A stretch of 64,000 bases of DNA from Nonomuraea sp. SYSU D8015 (GCF_008065375.1 NZ_VJYI01000007.1:401592-465591); one strand, 5' to 3'. Shown: positions 28,768 to 38,135, counted from the first letter of the stretch. Numbers and translations: made by a program. Notes: generated by a model from the sequence alone, not told the origin.

Positions 28768-29388
28768 ATGGCTGAGAAGATTCCCGTGGACCTCTGGTTC
28801 GACCCCTCCTGCCCCTTCGCCTGGGTCACGTCGCGCTGGTTGCTCGAGGTCGAGAAGGTCCGCCCCATCGAACCCCGCTTCCGCCAAATGTCCCTTTACT
28901 TCCTCAACGAGGACAAAGACGTTCCCGACGACTACAAGCAGCGGGCACGCACGAGCCACGGCTCCGTCAGGACGATAGCCGCGGCCGCGGCCAAGCACGG
29001 CGAGGAGTACATCGGACAGCTCTACACCGAGCTCGGCACCCGCCTGCACAACCAGGGCCTGGGCAAGCACCCCGAGCGCCTGCGCGAGATCAACGAGGCC
29101 GCCCTCGAGTCCGCGGGCCTCGACCGGACCCTCGCCGACGCGATGGAGTCGGAGGAATGGGACGACGCCATCCGCGCCTCCCACGACGAGGGCATCACGC
29201 TCGTCGGCCAGGAGGTCGGCACGCCGATCGTCCGCGTCGGCGCCAACGCCTTCTTCGGCCCCGTGATCACCAAGATCCTCAGGGGGGAGGACGCCGGCCG
29301 GATGTGGGACGGCGTGCTCGCGGTGACAGAATTCGACGACTTCTTTGAACTGAAGCGCACCCGCACCCGGCGGCCCCAGTTCGACTAA
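28768..29388 (+). CDS. DsbA-family thioredoxin-fold protein (Rv2466c-like)
   Basis: A 206-residue cytosolic protein with the DsbA/2-hydroxychromene isomerase fold. The active-site region is FDPSCPFAWVTSRWL: Cys14 followed by PFA, so there is only one Cys where Rv2466c of Mycobacterium has CPWC. A cis-Pro region is seen at GTPIVRVGANAFFGPVI. Relatives use mycothiol to reduce nitro compounds or disulfides; a monothiol site would allow mycothiolation-type chemistry but not a dithiol cycle. It is divergent from pepN. Confidence 0.82.
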   Translation: MAEKIPVDLWFDPSCPFAWVTSRWLLEVEKVRPIEPRFRQMSLYFLNEDKDVPDDYKQRARTSHGSVRTIAAAAAKHGEEYIGQLYTELGTRLHNQGLGKHPERLREINEAALESAGLDRTLADAMESEEWDDAIRASHDEGITLVGQEVGTPIVRVGANAFFGPVITKILRGEDAGRMWDGVLAVTEFDDFFELKRTRTRRPQFD

Positions 29389-29516
29389 CAAATCCAGATA
29401 TGCCGGTGTAATCGTCGTACTCTGACGGGGATAAGGCTGGTGGCGGTGTAGAAGGTTTATCCCCCGCTCAGGACGACCCGGCGCATCGCCCCCCGAGGCG
29501 CTGTCAGGATGGTGCT

Positions 29517-30920
29517 ATGCGTCAGCTGTATATCGGCGGCTCCTGGACCGCATCGACGTCCGACGAGCCCATCGAGGTCGTCAACCCGGCCACGGAAGAG
29601 ATCATCGACCGCGTGCCCGCCGGCTCTCCCGACGATGTGGAATCGGCCGCGACGGCCGCCCGAAGAGCCTTCCCCGCCTGGTCGGAAACCGCCGCGGCGG
29701 AGCGGGGCAAGCTCCTGGCCGACGCCGCCGAGCTGCTGAGACAGCGCGCCGACGAGATCGCCAAGACGATCGCGACCGACATGGGCTCGCCGCTCGGCTT
29801 CGCGCTCAAGGTGCAGACGCTCATGCCCGCCGGCGTCCTGGCGTCCTACGCCCGCCTCGCCGAGAGCCACCCGCGCGAGTCCCGCGTCGGCAACTCGCTG
29901 GTCGTCAAGGAGCCGGTCGGGGTGGTCGCGGCGATCACGCCGTGGAACTACCCGCTGCACCAGATCGTCTGCAAGGTCGCTCCCGCGCTGGCCGCCGGGT
30001 GCACGGTCGTGCTCAAGCCGAGCGAGGTGGCGCCGCTGGCGGCGTACGCGCTGGCGGAGATCTTCGCCGAGGTCGGCCTGCCGCCGGGCGTGTTCAACCT
30101 GGTCAGCGGGCGCGGCCCGGTCGTGGGCGAGGCCATGGCCGCCCACCCCGAGGTCGACATGGTGTCCTTCACCGGCTCCACGGCCGCCGGCCGGCGGGTG
30201 GCCTCGCTCGCCGCCGAGTCGGTCAAGCGGGTGGCGCTCGAGCTCGGAGGCAAGTCCGCCAACGTCATCCTGCCCGACGCCGACCTGCAGACGGCCGTCA
30301 AGGTCGGCGTGGCCAACTGCTTCGTCAACGCCGGGCAGACCTGCTCCGCCTGGACCCGCATGATCGTCCACCGCGACCAGTACGACGACGCCGTGCGCCT
30401 GGCGGTCGAGGCCGCGGCGAAATACACCGTCGGCGACCCGTTCGACGAGTCCACCCGGATCGGCCCGCTGGTCTCCCAGGTCCAGCGCGACCGCGTGATC
30501 CGCTACATCAACCGGGGCCAGGAGGAGGGCGCCCGGCTGGTGGCCGGCGGCACCGACCGGCCCCACGAGCGGGGCTACTACGTCGCGCCCACCGTGTTCG
30601 CGGCCGTGGAGCCCGGGATGACGATCGAGCAGGAGGAGATCTTCGGCCCGGTGCTCTCGCTGATCCCGTACACGACCGAGGACAAAGCCGTCGAGATCGC
30701 CAACGACACCAGATACGGCCTGTCCGGGGCGGTCTGGTCGGGCACCGAGGAGCGCGCCGTGGCGCTCGCCCGCCGGCTGCGCACGGGCCAGGTCGCCATC
30801 AACGGCGGCAAGTTCAACCCGATGGCCCCCTTCGGCGGCTACAAGCAGTCGGGCGTCGGGCGCGAGCTGGGCGAGCACGGCCTTGAGGAATATCTCGAGG
30901 TCAAGGCCATGCAGCTCTGA
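29517..30920 (+). CDS. NAD(P)-dependent aldehyde dehydrogenase
   Basis: A 467-residue aldehyde dehydrogenase of the class I superfamily. Visible motifs are TPWNYPLHQ (cofactor and oxyanion Asn), FTGSTAAGRR, ELGGKSAN with the general base Glu, NAGQTCSAWTR with catalytic Cys276, and EEIFGPVLS. It oxidises an aldehyde to the acid; the substrate is not evident. The ALDH lies alone between a DsbA-like gene and the convergent def, so no pathway is implied by context. Confidence 0.93.
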   Translation: MRQLYIGGSWTASTSDEPIEVVNPATEEIIDRVPAGSPDDVESAATAARRAFPAWSETAAAERGKLLADAAELLRQRADEIAKTIATDMGSPLGFALKVQTLMPAGVLASYARLAESHPRESRVGNSLVVKEPVGVVAAITPWNYPLHQIVCKVAPALAAGCTVVLKPSEVAPLAAYALAEIFAEVGLPPGVFNLVSGRGPVVGEAMAAHPEVDMVSFTGSTAAGRRVASLAAESVKRVALELGGKSANVILPDADLQTAVKVGVANCFVNAGQTCSAWTRMIVHRDQYDDAVRLAVEAAAKYTVGDPFDESTRIGPLVSQVQRDRVIRYINRGQEEGARLVAGGTDRPHERGYYVAPTVFAAVEPGMTIEQEEIFGPVLSLIPYTTEDKAVEIANDTRYGLSGAVWSGTEERAVALARRLRTGQVAINGGKFNPMAPFGGYKQSGVGRELGEHGLEEYLEVKAMQL

Positions 30921-30936
30921 CCCCCGAGACGGATGA

Positions 30937-31422
30937 CTACGCTCTCAGCATGATCTTGCGTGCTTCGGTCTTCGGCAGGCGGTCGACGTAGAGCTTGCCG
31001 TCGAGGTGCTCGGTCTCGTGCTGGAAGCAGCGTGCCAGCGACCCGCGGGCCTTGATCCGCACCGGCCGCCGCAACCGGTCGACCCCCTCGACGGTCACCC
31101 CGGCCGCCCGCGCGACCGGCGCGTAGATCGGCAGGCGCGTCTGGCGGTCGGGCACCGACAGGCAGCCCTCCTCGTCGAGGATCTCCTCGGGGTCGTCCAC
31201 CGTCAGCGTCGGGTTGATCACGTGGCCCTTGCGGTTGTTGATGTCGTACACGAACAGCCGCCGCGACACACCGATCTGCGGGCCGGCCAGGCCCACGCCG
31301 TTGACCGCGTACATCGCCTGGAACATCTCCTCGATCAGGCGGCGCAGCTCGCGGTCGAAGTCCGTGACCGGCTCGGCCGGCGTGCGCAGCACCGGATCGC
31401 CGATGACGCGGATCTCTCGCAT
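30937..31422 (-). CDS. def: Peptide deformylase
   Basis: A 161-residue deformylase, which removes the formyl group from new proteins. The three motifs are GVGLAGPQIG (42-51), EGCLS with metal ligand Cys87, and QHETEHLDG with His135, Glu136 and His139. The third motif normally reads HE(I/V/Y)DH; Thr-Glu in the middle is a variation but keeps all metal ligands and the catalytic Glu. This may be one of several copies, because no fmt is adjacent. Confidence 0.93.
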   Translation of the reverse strand: MREIRVIGDPVLRTPAEPVTDFDRELRRLIEEMFQAMYAVNGVGLAGPQIGVSRRLFVYDINNRKGHVINPTLTVDDPEEILDEEGCLSVPDRQTRLPIYAPVARAAGVTVEGVDRLRRPVRIKARGSLARCFQHETEHLDGKLYVDRLPKTEARKIMLRA

Positions 31423-31513
31423 GGATCCCTGCTTTCGTAAGGACTGGACAACGGGTGAGGTCCTTACTCTAGCCAGCGAGCCCGGTCGCCGGGGGCTGTG
31501 GAAGACTGGGCGG

Positions 31514-31980
<467 letters not shown>

Positions 31981-31984
<4 letters not shown>

Positions 31985-32127
31985 CCCTTGCGCCTGGAGT
32001 CGCGTCTGGGCATCTCGTCGCGCAGAGGCCGCCGGTCGGCGGCCTCCTGCTGCTCCTTCGACGGCCTCGACACGTCGCGGGCACGCATGGCGATGGTCGC
32101 GGTGATCTGCAGGCTTTGCAGGGCCAT
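31981..32127 (-). CDS. Small hypothetical protein after the Eis-like gene
   Basis: A 48-residue product beginning MALQSLQITATIAMRARDVS with a strongly charged second half (ending RRDSRRKG). Its start is 15 bases after the stop of the acetyltransferase gene on the same strand. The clean start and GC-rich codon third positions favour a real gene, but the family is unknown to me and no strong RBS is seen. Confidence 0.45.
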
Positions 32128-32141
32128 GATTCGACGGTACT

Positions 32142-33368
32142 TCAGAAGACCTTGCCTGCCCACGGTTTGGGGCTCCAGGACATGGCGGTGGCGAGTGCGC
32201 GCACCGCGCCGGGCACGTGCTCGCGCAGCATCCCCGCGCCGAGCAACTGGACGAGCTGCCCGTCACCCATGTACGCCGACCCGAGCGCGCTCACCGGAAC
32301 CGTGATGTCCGGCTCGTCCTCGGCCGGCTTGCACTCGGCGCCCGTCGTGTCCGCGGTGAGCCGCCAGCGGCCCGCGTTCCACGGGCACACGTCGTCCTCC
32401 ACCTCGATCACCACGTCCACCGGCGCGGAGTAGGCGCGGGCGGCCAGCGCCCTGTCCACCTCGACCAGGCGTACCCACAGCTCGTCCATGTAGCCGGCGC
32501 GCAGCTGCCGCGGGTCGGCCAGCAACGCGATCAGCGGCTCGTCCGTCGGCCGGTAGGCCCGCACCTTGGTGACCAGGTCGCGGTTGAGCACGCTGCGCCA
32601 GAGCAGGGCGCAGGCCGCCGGGTCGGCCGACTCCAGCTCGATGAGGTGCAGCTCCCCGTTGGCCACGTCGTTCTCGTCCCAGGAGCTCTTGATCCGGTAC
32701 AACGCGTACCCTCGCACGCCCCGGTCGTCCTCGGCCAGCATGCAGCGCAGCGAGCTCAGCCCGTGCCGGTCGGACTCCTCGTCCGCCAGAGTGTCGTCCC
32801 AGAACTCCTTGGTGCGCTCGTAGCGGCCCGGGCGCGCGGTCACCACCGACGCGAACAGCCGCTCGATGCCGGCCCGCACGTCGGCGGGGTTCGCCACCCT
32901 GAGCCTGAGCGACGGGTCGGCCGGTGCGTCCTTGACGAAGGCGGAGCCGTGCTTGTCGATGCGGAACGACAGCGAGCTCGAGGCCCTGCCGTACCCGAAT
33001 CTGCCGTAGATCACCGACTCGGAGGCGTACAGCGCGGCCACCGGCTCACCGCGTTCGCGGATGTCGGCGAGCTGTCTGCGCATCATCTGCGACAGCACGC
33101 CGCGGCGGCGGTGCGAGGGGAGCACGCCCACGGCGGTCACCCCGCCGACGGGCAGTTGCCCGCCGGGAACGGTCATCCTGAAGCTGAAGACGGAGGTGAC
33201 CCCCACCATGAGGTCGCCGTCGAAGACGGCCAGCGTGCGATCGAACTCTGTCATGGCCTTGTACCGCTCCGACTGGGACGGAGGGGTCGTCCAGCCGAAC
33301 GCTTCCTGGAGGACTCCGGAGAACAGCGGCCACTCGGACGCGTCAATCGGGCGGATCGGATACGTCAT
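32142..33368 (-). CDS. Eis-type GNAT N-acetyltransferase
   Basis: A 408-residue protein with the Eis layout: N-terminal GNAT (acetyl-CoA loop VGVLPSHRRRGVLSQMM, ~78-94, and YASESVIYGRFGYG ~114-127), a second GNAT-like half, and a C-terminal SCP2-like domain ending ...PWAGKVF. In Eis the C-terminal Phe carboxylate is the general base, and this protein also ends in Phe. Eis of Mycobacterium acetylates aminoglycosides and other amines at several positions; the natural substrate here is unknown. Confidence 0.88.
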   Translation of the reverse strand: MTYPIRPIDASEWPLFSGVLQEAFGWTTPPSQSERYKAMTEFDRTLAVFDGDLMVGVTSVFSFRMTVPGGQLPVGGVTAVGVLPSHRRRGVLSQMMRRQLADIRERGEPVAALYASESVIYGRFGYGRASSSLSFRIDKHGSAFVKDAPADPSLRLRVANPADVRAGIERLFASVVTARPGRYERTKEFWDDTLADEESDRHGLSSLRCMLAEDDRGVRGYALYRIKSSWDENDVANGELHLIELESADPAACALLWRSVLNRDLVTKVRAYRPTDEPLIALLADPRQLRAGYMDELWVRLVEVDRALAARAYSAPVDVVIEVEDDVCPWNAGRWRLTADTTGAECKPAEDEPDITVPVSALGSAYMGDGQLVQLLGAGMLREHVPGAVRALATAMSWSPKPWAGKVF

Positions 33369-33486
33369 CAGTCCACGGTAGGAGCGGGCAAAGGGGGAGG
33401 GCCACTCAATATCCGTGCTTAATGATCAAGGCGTTGGTCAAGTGGGCTGCCCAAACACGGGTCAGACCGATACAGTCAGGCGCATC

Positions 33487-34602
33487 ATGAGTTCCCGTCC
33501 GGCGCCGCTGATCCCGCCACGGGTCCGCGCGGTCCTGGTGCGGGTGCCATTCCTTGTGTCTATTGTCCGTTTTGTCCGCAGAGGCCCGCTGGCCCGCGAC
33601 CGCAACCTGCTCATCACCCTCGGCACGCTCGCGCTCGTCATCGGCGCGCTCGCCGCGAAGGTCTCCACCGAGTGGTTCTCCCCGTCGCTGCTCATCCTGG
33701 TCACCCTCATCGGCGGTCTCCAGCTGCGGCTGCGCAGTCTGGTCAAGCTGCTGGTGGCGGTGGGCGCCGCGCTCGGCTACATCGCGATCTCGCTCGGCGT
33801 GGGCCGGATCGGGCTGGGGCTGACCGTGACGATCGGGTTCACCATCGTGCTCGCCGTGCTCATGTCCCGCACCAGGGGCAAGCTCGGCGTCCAGGGGCTG
33901 CGCGGCGACGCGATGCTGCTGGAGCTGCGCGACCGGCTCAAGAGCCAGGGCGAGCTGCCCCCGCTGCCGAAGGACTGGGGCGGCAAGGTCGTGCTCAAGC
34001 AGGCCGGCGGGTCGTCGTTCGGCGGCGACTTCCTGGTCTCCATGCGCGACGGCGACACCGTCGACATCGCCCTGGTCGACGTGTCCGGGAAGGGCGTCGA
34101 CGCGGGCACCAGGGCGCTGCTGCTGTCGGGCACGTTCGGCGGGCTCCTCGGCGCGGTCGACGACTTCCTGCCCGCCTGCAACGCCTACCTCCACCGGCAG
34201 CGGGGCGACGAGGGGTTCGTGACCGCCGTGCACGTACGCCTCGACCTGGCCACCGGCGACTACACGATCACCTCGGCAGGGCATCCGCCGGTGGTGAAGT
34301 TCGACGCGGGCACCGGGAGCTGGCAGGTGGCCTCCGCCAAGGGCGTGGTGCTCGGCGTGGTGCCCGACCTGCACTGCGAGCCCGACAGCGGCACCCTGCG
34401 CAAGGGCGACGCGCTGCTGCTCTTCACCGACGGGCTGATCGAGCAGCCGGGGCGCGACATCGACGCCGGGCTCGACCGGCTGCTCGGCGAGGCGGAGCGG
34501 CTGCTGCCCTCCGGGTTCCGCGACGGCGCCAGGGCCCTGGTCAACGCCATGGCCTCCGGCCACAACGACGACTGCGCGCTGGTGCTCATCTGGCGCCCCT
34601 AG
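33487..34602 (+). CDS. Membrane PP2C/SpoIIE-type protein phosphatase
   Basis: A 371-residue protein from ATG 33487. Three or four helices fill ~35-125 (ITLGTLALVIGALAA, LLILVTLIGGLQL, LLVAVGAALGYIAI, IGFTIVLAVLM), then a cytosolic SpoIIE/RsbU phosphatase domain (~160-371) with SSFGGDFLV, DVSGKGVDAG, SAGHPPVV and GHNDDCALVLI carrying the metal-binding Asp residues. Such phosphatases dephosphorylate anti-sigma antagonists; no partner gene is adjacent. A long hairpin terminator follows. Confidence 0.88.
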   Translation: MSSRPAPLIPPRVRAVLVRVPFLVSIVRFVRRGPLARDRNLLITLGTLALVIGALAAKVSTEWFSPSLLILVTLIGGLQLRLRSLVKLLVAVGAALGYIAISLGVGRIGLGLTVTIGFTIVLAVLMSRTRGKLGVQGLRGDAMLLELRDRLKSQGELPPLPKDWGGKVVLKQAGGSSFGGDFLVSMRDGDTVDIALVDVSGKGVDAGTRALLLSGTFGGLLGAVDDFLPACNAYLHRQRGDEGFVTAVHVRLDLATGDYTITSAGHPPVVKFDAGTGSWQVASAKGVVLGVVPDLHCEPDSGTLRKGDALLLFTDGLIEQPGRDIDAGLDRLLGEAERLLPSGFRDGARALVNAMASGHNDDCALVLIWRP

Positions 34603-34678
34603 TGATGTTTCACACGGTGAGGTCGTGATCCGGGTCACTGGAAAGGGCCTGGCCGGGCTGGAATCCTCTAGGGTGTCC

Positions 34679-34716
34679 GGGGCTCCGGTGGAGCGGCGCG
34701 GCTTCACCGGAGCCCC
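34679..34716. terminator. Bidirectional terminator between convergent genes
   Basis: GGGGCTCCGGTG (34679-34690) and CACCGGAGCCCC (34705-34716) form a perfect 12-bp stem with a 14-nt loop, placed between the stops of the phosphatase gene (34602) and the response regulator gene (34728). Confidence 0.85.
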
Positions 34717-34727
34717 GTCTGCGTGGT

Positions 34728-35324
34728 TCAGAGCCAGCCGGAGTCGTTCGCGATGCGTACGGCGTCGAGCCGGTTTCGCGCCCCTGTCTTGCACATGATC
34801 CGCGACAGGTGGTTGCGCACGGTGCCGACCGACAGGAACAGCTGGTCGGCGATCTCCGTCGAGCGTGCCCCACCCGCCGCGATCCGCAGCACGTCGAGCT
34901 CGCGCCTGGTCAGCGGGTTGCGCGCGCACTGCAGCGCGGCCACCGCCAGCTCCGCCTCGACGGCCCGCCGCCCCGCCGCCACCTGGCGCACCCCCTCGGC
35001 CAGCCGCTCCGGCGGCACGCACAGGCTCATGAATCCCAGTGCCGGCCCCGCCAGGGCCTTGCGCGCCTGACCGGGATCGGGCCGGGCCGACAGGACGAGC
35101 GTGCGGCACTGCGGCACCCGCTCGGCCAGCTCGGCCACTACGGGCAGCCCCGGCAGATCGAGGTCGACGACGGCCACGTCCGGCCCGCTGGACCGGGCGG
35201 TCGTCACCACCTCCTCCGCGCTCCCGACCTCGGCGACCACCCGCAGGTCGGGCTCGGCGCCGAGGGTGGCCAGAAGGCCGCGGCGCACCAAGGGCAGGTG
35301 TTCTGCGATCAGTATTTTGATCAA
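34728..35324 (-). CDS. Orphan NarL/LuxR-type response regulator
   Basis: A 198-residue protein: receiver-like domain (1-~115) and C-terminal LuxR HTH (~135-195; LTRRELDVLRIAAGGARSTEIA, LSVGTVRNHLSRIM). The phospho-acceptor position is kept in VAVVDLDLPG, but the usual acidic pair near the N-terminus reads AEHLPLVR, so the metal pocket is incomplete and phosphorylation-independent action is possible. No sensor kinase gene is next to it. It is divergent from the Rip1 gene. Confidence 0.87.
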   Translation of the reverse strand: MIKILIAEHLPLVRRGLLATLGAEPDLRVVAEVGSAEEVVTTARSSGPDVAVVDLDLPGLPVVAELAERVPQCRTLVLSARPDPGQARKALAGPALGFMSLCVPPERLAEGVRQVAAGRRAVEAELAVAALQCARNPLTRRELDVLRIAAGGARSTEIADQLFLSVGTVRNHLSRIMCKTGARNRLDAVRIANDSGWL

Positions 35325-35470
35325 GACGTCCCCCTCCGTCGTCTCTTAGGGTGATCGTCTGATTGCGTACTGTCAATGCCTGCCAAAGCTGTCGCAAGCC
35401 CGTGGCGCTGGGGGAGTTCGACTACCCTGGGGCTGTCGGGACCGTCCGCCTTGCCCTGGAGCGCTCATAG

Positions 35471-36775
35471 ATGAACTGGCTCTATCTGGTGGGGATCCTC
35501 ATCTTCCTCATCGGGTTGATGATCTCCATCGCCCTGCACGAGCTCGGCCACCTCGTGCCCGCCAAGATCTTCGGCGTCAGGGTGACCCAATACATGGTGG
35601 GGTTCGGCTCGACCGCGTGGTCGCGGCGCAAGGGTGAGACCGAATACGGCATCAAGTGGATCCCGTTCGGCGGCTACATCCGCATGATCGGCATGCTGCC
35701 GCCGCGTCCCGGCGACGACCCGGGCAAGGTGCGCAGCACCGCCACGGGGCCGTTCCAGGGGCTCATCGAGTCGGCCCGCGAGGCCGCGCAGGAGGAGGTG
35801 CGGCCCGGCGACGAGGACCGCGTCTTCTACCGCAAGAAGTGGTGGCAGAAGGTCATCATCATGTCCGGCGGCCCGCTGATGAACTTCGTGCTCGCGTTCG
35901 TGTTCTTCAGCATCCTGCTGGTCGGCATCGGCCTGCCCACCTGGGCCCCGATCGTCTCGCCCGAGACCGACACGTGCGTGATCCCGATCTCCGAGCAGCG
36001 CGACACCTGCAAGGCCACCGACAAGCCGACCCCCGCAGTCCAGGCGGGCATGAAGCCCGGCGACCGCATCGTGTCCTTCGACGGCCAGAAGATCAACTCC
36101 TGGGCAGACGCCACCCGTCTGATCCGCGGCCACGGCGCCGGCCCGGCCCAGATCGGCATCGTCCGCGACGGCAGGCCGATGACGCTCGACGCCACGCTCA
36201 TCGCCCAAGACCGCCCCAGCCTCGAGGACCCCCAGAAGATCGACAAGAACGTCGGCTTCCTGGGCGTGCTGCCGACGGAGGTCATGGAGCGGCAGAGCAT
36301 GGGCGAGGTCGTCGGCTACATGGGCGCCCTCACGGCCCGCGTGGCGGGCTCCCTGCTCAACCTGCCGGAGAAGATGGTCGGCGTCTGGCACGCGGCCTTC
36401 TCCGGCGAGGAACGCGACCCCGAGGGCCCGGTCGGCGTGGTGGGCGCGGGCCGCATGGGCGGCGAGATCCTCGCCTCCGACCTGTCCAACGAGAAGAAGA
36501 TCGCCATCTTCGTCAACCTGCTGGCGGGCTTCAACCTGGCCATCGGCATGTTCAACCTCATCCCGCTGCTCCCGCTCGACGGCGGCCACATCGCCGGCGG
36601 CCTGTGGGAGGGCATCAAGCGGGCCTACGCCAAGATCATGCGTCGGCCGGAGCCGCAGTACGTCGACATCGCCAAGGTGCTGCCGCTGACGTACGCGATC
36701 GCCATCGTCATGATCGTCATGGCCGGTCTCCTGGTCTACGCCGACCTCGTCAACCCCCTCACGCTGACGGGCTGA
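35471..36775 (+). CDS. rip1: Site-2 intramembrane protease (M50, Rip1/RseP)
   Basis: A 434-residue membrane zinc protease. HELGH (23-27) lies in the first helix; a PDZ domain is in the middle (~165-260, with AVQAGMKPGDRIVSFDG); the second metal motif is NLIPLLPLDGGH in the third helix, and a last helix ends the protein. It cuts transmembrane anti-sigma factors in regulated intramembrane proteolysis. Relatives usually sit between dxr and ispG; here those genes are missing and an MmcQ-type gene follows after 5 bp. Confidence 0.94.
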   Translation: MNWLYLVGILIFLIGLMISIALHELGHLVPAKIFGVRVTQYMVGFGSTAWSRRKGETEYGIKWIPFGGYIRMIGMLPPRPGDDPGKVRSTATGPFQGLIESAREAAQEEVRPGDEDRVFYRKKWWQKVIIMSGGPLMNFVLAFVFFSILLVGIGLPTWAPIVSPETDTCVIPISEQRDTCKATDKPTPAVQAGMKPGDRIVSFDGQKINSWADATRLIRGHGAGPAQIGIVRDGRPMTLDATLIAQDRPSLEDPQKIDKNVGFLGVLPTEVMERQSMGEVVGYMGALTARVAGSLLNLPEKMVGVWHAAFSGEERDPEGPVGVVGAGRMGGEILASDLSNEKKIAIFVNLLAGFNLAIGMFNLIPLLPLDGGHIAGGLWEGIKRAYAKIMRRPEPQYVDIAKVLPLTYAIAIVMIVMAGLLVYADLVNPLTLTG

Positions 36776-36780
36776 CCCCT

Positions 36781-37134
36781 ATGGAGGCCCTGGACCGGTT
36801 GCGGGCGCTCTGCCTGGCTCTTCCCGAGACGACCGAGCGCCTCAGCCACGGCGAGCCGACGTGGTTCGTGAGAGGCAAGAAGACGTTCGTCATGTTCGCC
36901 GACCACCACCACGACGACCGCCTTGCCTTCTGGTGCGCGGCCCCTCCAGGGGCGCAGGAGGAGTTGGTGGCCGAGAACCCCGAGCGCTTCTTCCGGCCGC
37001 CGTACGTGGGGCACAGGGGCTGGCTGGGGGTCTATCTGGACGTGGACGACGTGGACTGGACGGAGGTCGCCGAGATCGTCGCCGACGCCTACCGCCAGAT
37101 CGCCCCGAAATCCCTCATCGCCCGCATGCCCTGA
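36781..37134 (+). CDS. MmcQ/YjbR family protein
   Basis: A 117-residue single-domain protein of the YjbR fold: LPETTERLSHGEPTWFVRGK, FCA/FWCAAPPGAQEELV, and PYVGHRGWLGVYLD then DVDWTEVAEIVADAYR. Members bind DNA or act as small adaptor-like proteins; no enzyme function is known. It begins 5 bp after rip1 and is co-transcribed with it. A hairpin directly follows its stop. Confidence 0.88.
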   Translation: MEALDRLRALCLALPETTERLSHGEPTWFVRGKKTFVMFADHHHDDRLAFWCAAPPGAQEELVAENPERFFRPPYVGHRGWLGVYLDVDDVDWTEVAEIVADAYRQIAPKSLIARMP

Positions 37135-37156
37135 CCGGCGGGCCCGTCACCGCCGG
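37135..37156 (+). terminator. Hairpin ending the rip1-mmcQ unit
   Basis: CCGGCGG (37135-37141) and CCGCCGG (37150-37156) make a perfect 7-bp stem with an 8-nt loop right after the stop codon. Confidence 0.55.
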
Positions 37157-37327
37157 AGTCGCTCCTTGCGTGCCCGCAGCCGGCCGCTGACATCGAGGAA
37201 ACGGCCGTGCCGAGCGCGCTGATCCCCGCGCTGCGGGATCGGTCACGGATTCAGCGAATCGTAGCCGGCGCCGGCGAGGTCAACGGATGCGGGGAAGCTC
37301 GGGGTCCGGCCTGACGACGCTCTCTTC

Positions 37328-37373
37328 ATCCACCAGGGGACCGCGGGCGAATCCACCACGGGACCGTGGGCGC
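37328..37373. repeat. 23-bp tandem duplication
   Basis: ATCCACCAGGGGACCGCGGG (37328) is followed immediately by ATCCACCACGGGACCGTGGG (37351); the two 23-bp units differ at three positions. The pair sits ~50 bp before the start of the small secreted protein gene, in its probable promoter or leader. Confidence 0.65.
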
Positions 37374-37422
37374 CGGGCTCCGGTCTCGGGGGACGGCTCG
37401 CAAGGGGAAGGGAAACTCGCCA

Positions 37423-37899
37423 ATGAGAAAAGTGCTCGTCGCGATCCTGGCGGGCGGGGCGTTGGTCGCCACCGGCACACCCGCGCTCGCCCAGCCGGCG
37501 CTGGGGCCGTACGGCTACGGGGTGATCAAACTGGGGATGAGCCTGAAGAAGGCCAGGGGCACCGGGAAGATCGTGCGCAAGGGGGTGGGCGGCCCGTGCT
37601 CCGGCTGGGATCTGAAGCAGTACCCCACAGGAAGGGGCAGCGTGGGCCTGTACATCTCCAAGAAGCGCGGCGTGGCCGTCATCTTCGCGCAGAAGGGCAT
37701 GAAGACGCCTGAGGGCGTCGGTCTCGGCTCCACGATGAAGCAGGTCAGGAGGGCCTACCCGCGCCTGAAGACTCACCCGAGCGAGTTCCCGTACGTCTCC
37801 GTCCCGCGCAACCCCAAGGCGTACTACGCGTTCATCACCGAGAAGGGCGCGGTCAGGCAGTTGGTGCTGGCGCTCGACACGCAGGACTGCGTCAACTAG
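37423..37899 (+). CDS. Small secreted protein of unknown function
   Basis: A 158-residue protein from ATG 37423, with AAGGGGAAGGG upstream. Signal peptide MRKVLVAILAGGALVATGTP with cleavage near ALA/QPA. The mature part has two Cys (GGPCSGWDL and the near-terminal QDCVN) that could form a disulfide, and a repeated strand-rich layout (GYGVIKLGMSLKKARG, TPEGVGLGSTMKQVRRAYPRL) resembling the SmpA/BamE-like or DUF-type small secreted beta proteins where G-x-S/T-x-x-x-V/A precedes a helix. Function unknown. Confidence 0.75.
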   Translation: MRKVLVAILAGGALVATGTPALAQPALGPYGYGVIKLGMSLKKARGTGKIVRKGVGGPCSGWDLKQYPTGRGSVGLYISKKRGVAVIFAQKGMKTPEGVGLGSTMKQVRRAYPRLKTHPSEFPYVSVPRNPKAYYAFITEKGAVRQLVLALDTQDCVN

Positions 37900-37923
37900 T
37901 GAGCCGGCCGTCGTGGTCACGCA

Positions 37924-37956
37924 GAAGGCCGCTCCCGATCTCGGAGAGCGGCCTTC
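37924..37956. terminator. Bidirectional terminator before tRNA-Pro
   Basis: GAAGGCCGCTC (37924-37934) and GAGCGGCCTTC (37946-37956) form a perfect 11-bp stem. It lies between the stop of the secreted-protein gene (plus) and the 3' end of tRNA-Pro (minus), so it can serve both. Confidence 0.8.
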
Positions 37957-37972
37957 CTGCTCGTCATGCCAG

Positions 37973-38046
37973 TCGGGGCGACAGGATTTGAACCTGCGAC
38001 TTCTTGCTCCCAAAGCAAGCGCGCTGCCAAGCTGCGCCACGCCCCG
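37973..38046 (-). tRNA. tRNA-Pro (UGG)
   Basis: On the minus strand the acceptor CGGGGCG pairs with CGCCCCG, followed by discriminator A; the CCA is not encoded. The D arm (GGCGCAGCTTGGCAGCGC), the anticodon loop TTTGGGA with anticodon TGG, and the T loop GGTTCAAATCC are all present. 74 nt. Confidence 0.95.
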
Positions 38047-38135
38047 CTTCGCCGAGTGCGCAAGAGCTCCGGGACTCCGGTACGCTTACGCTCGGACGAC
38101 CGGATGAAGTCTAGACCAGAGTTCGACCGGTTCGC

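Noticed and set aside
35471..36775. Part of a dxr-rip1-ispG cluster
   Set aside because: Neither dxr nor ispG occurs upstream or downstream in the window.
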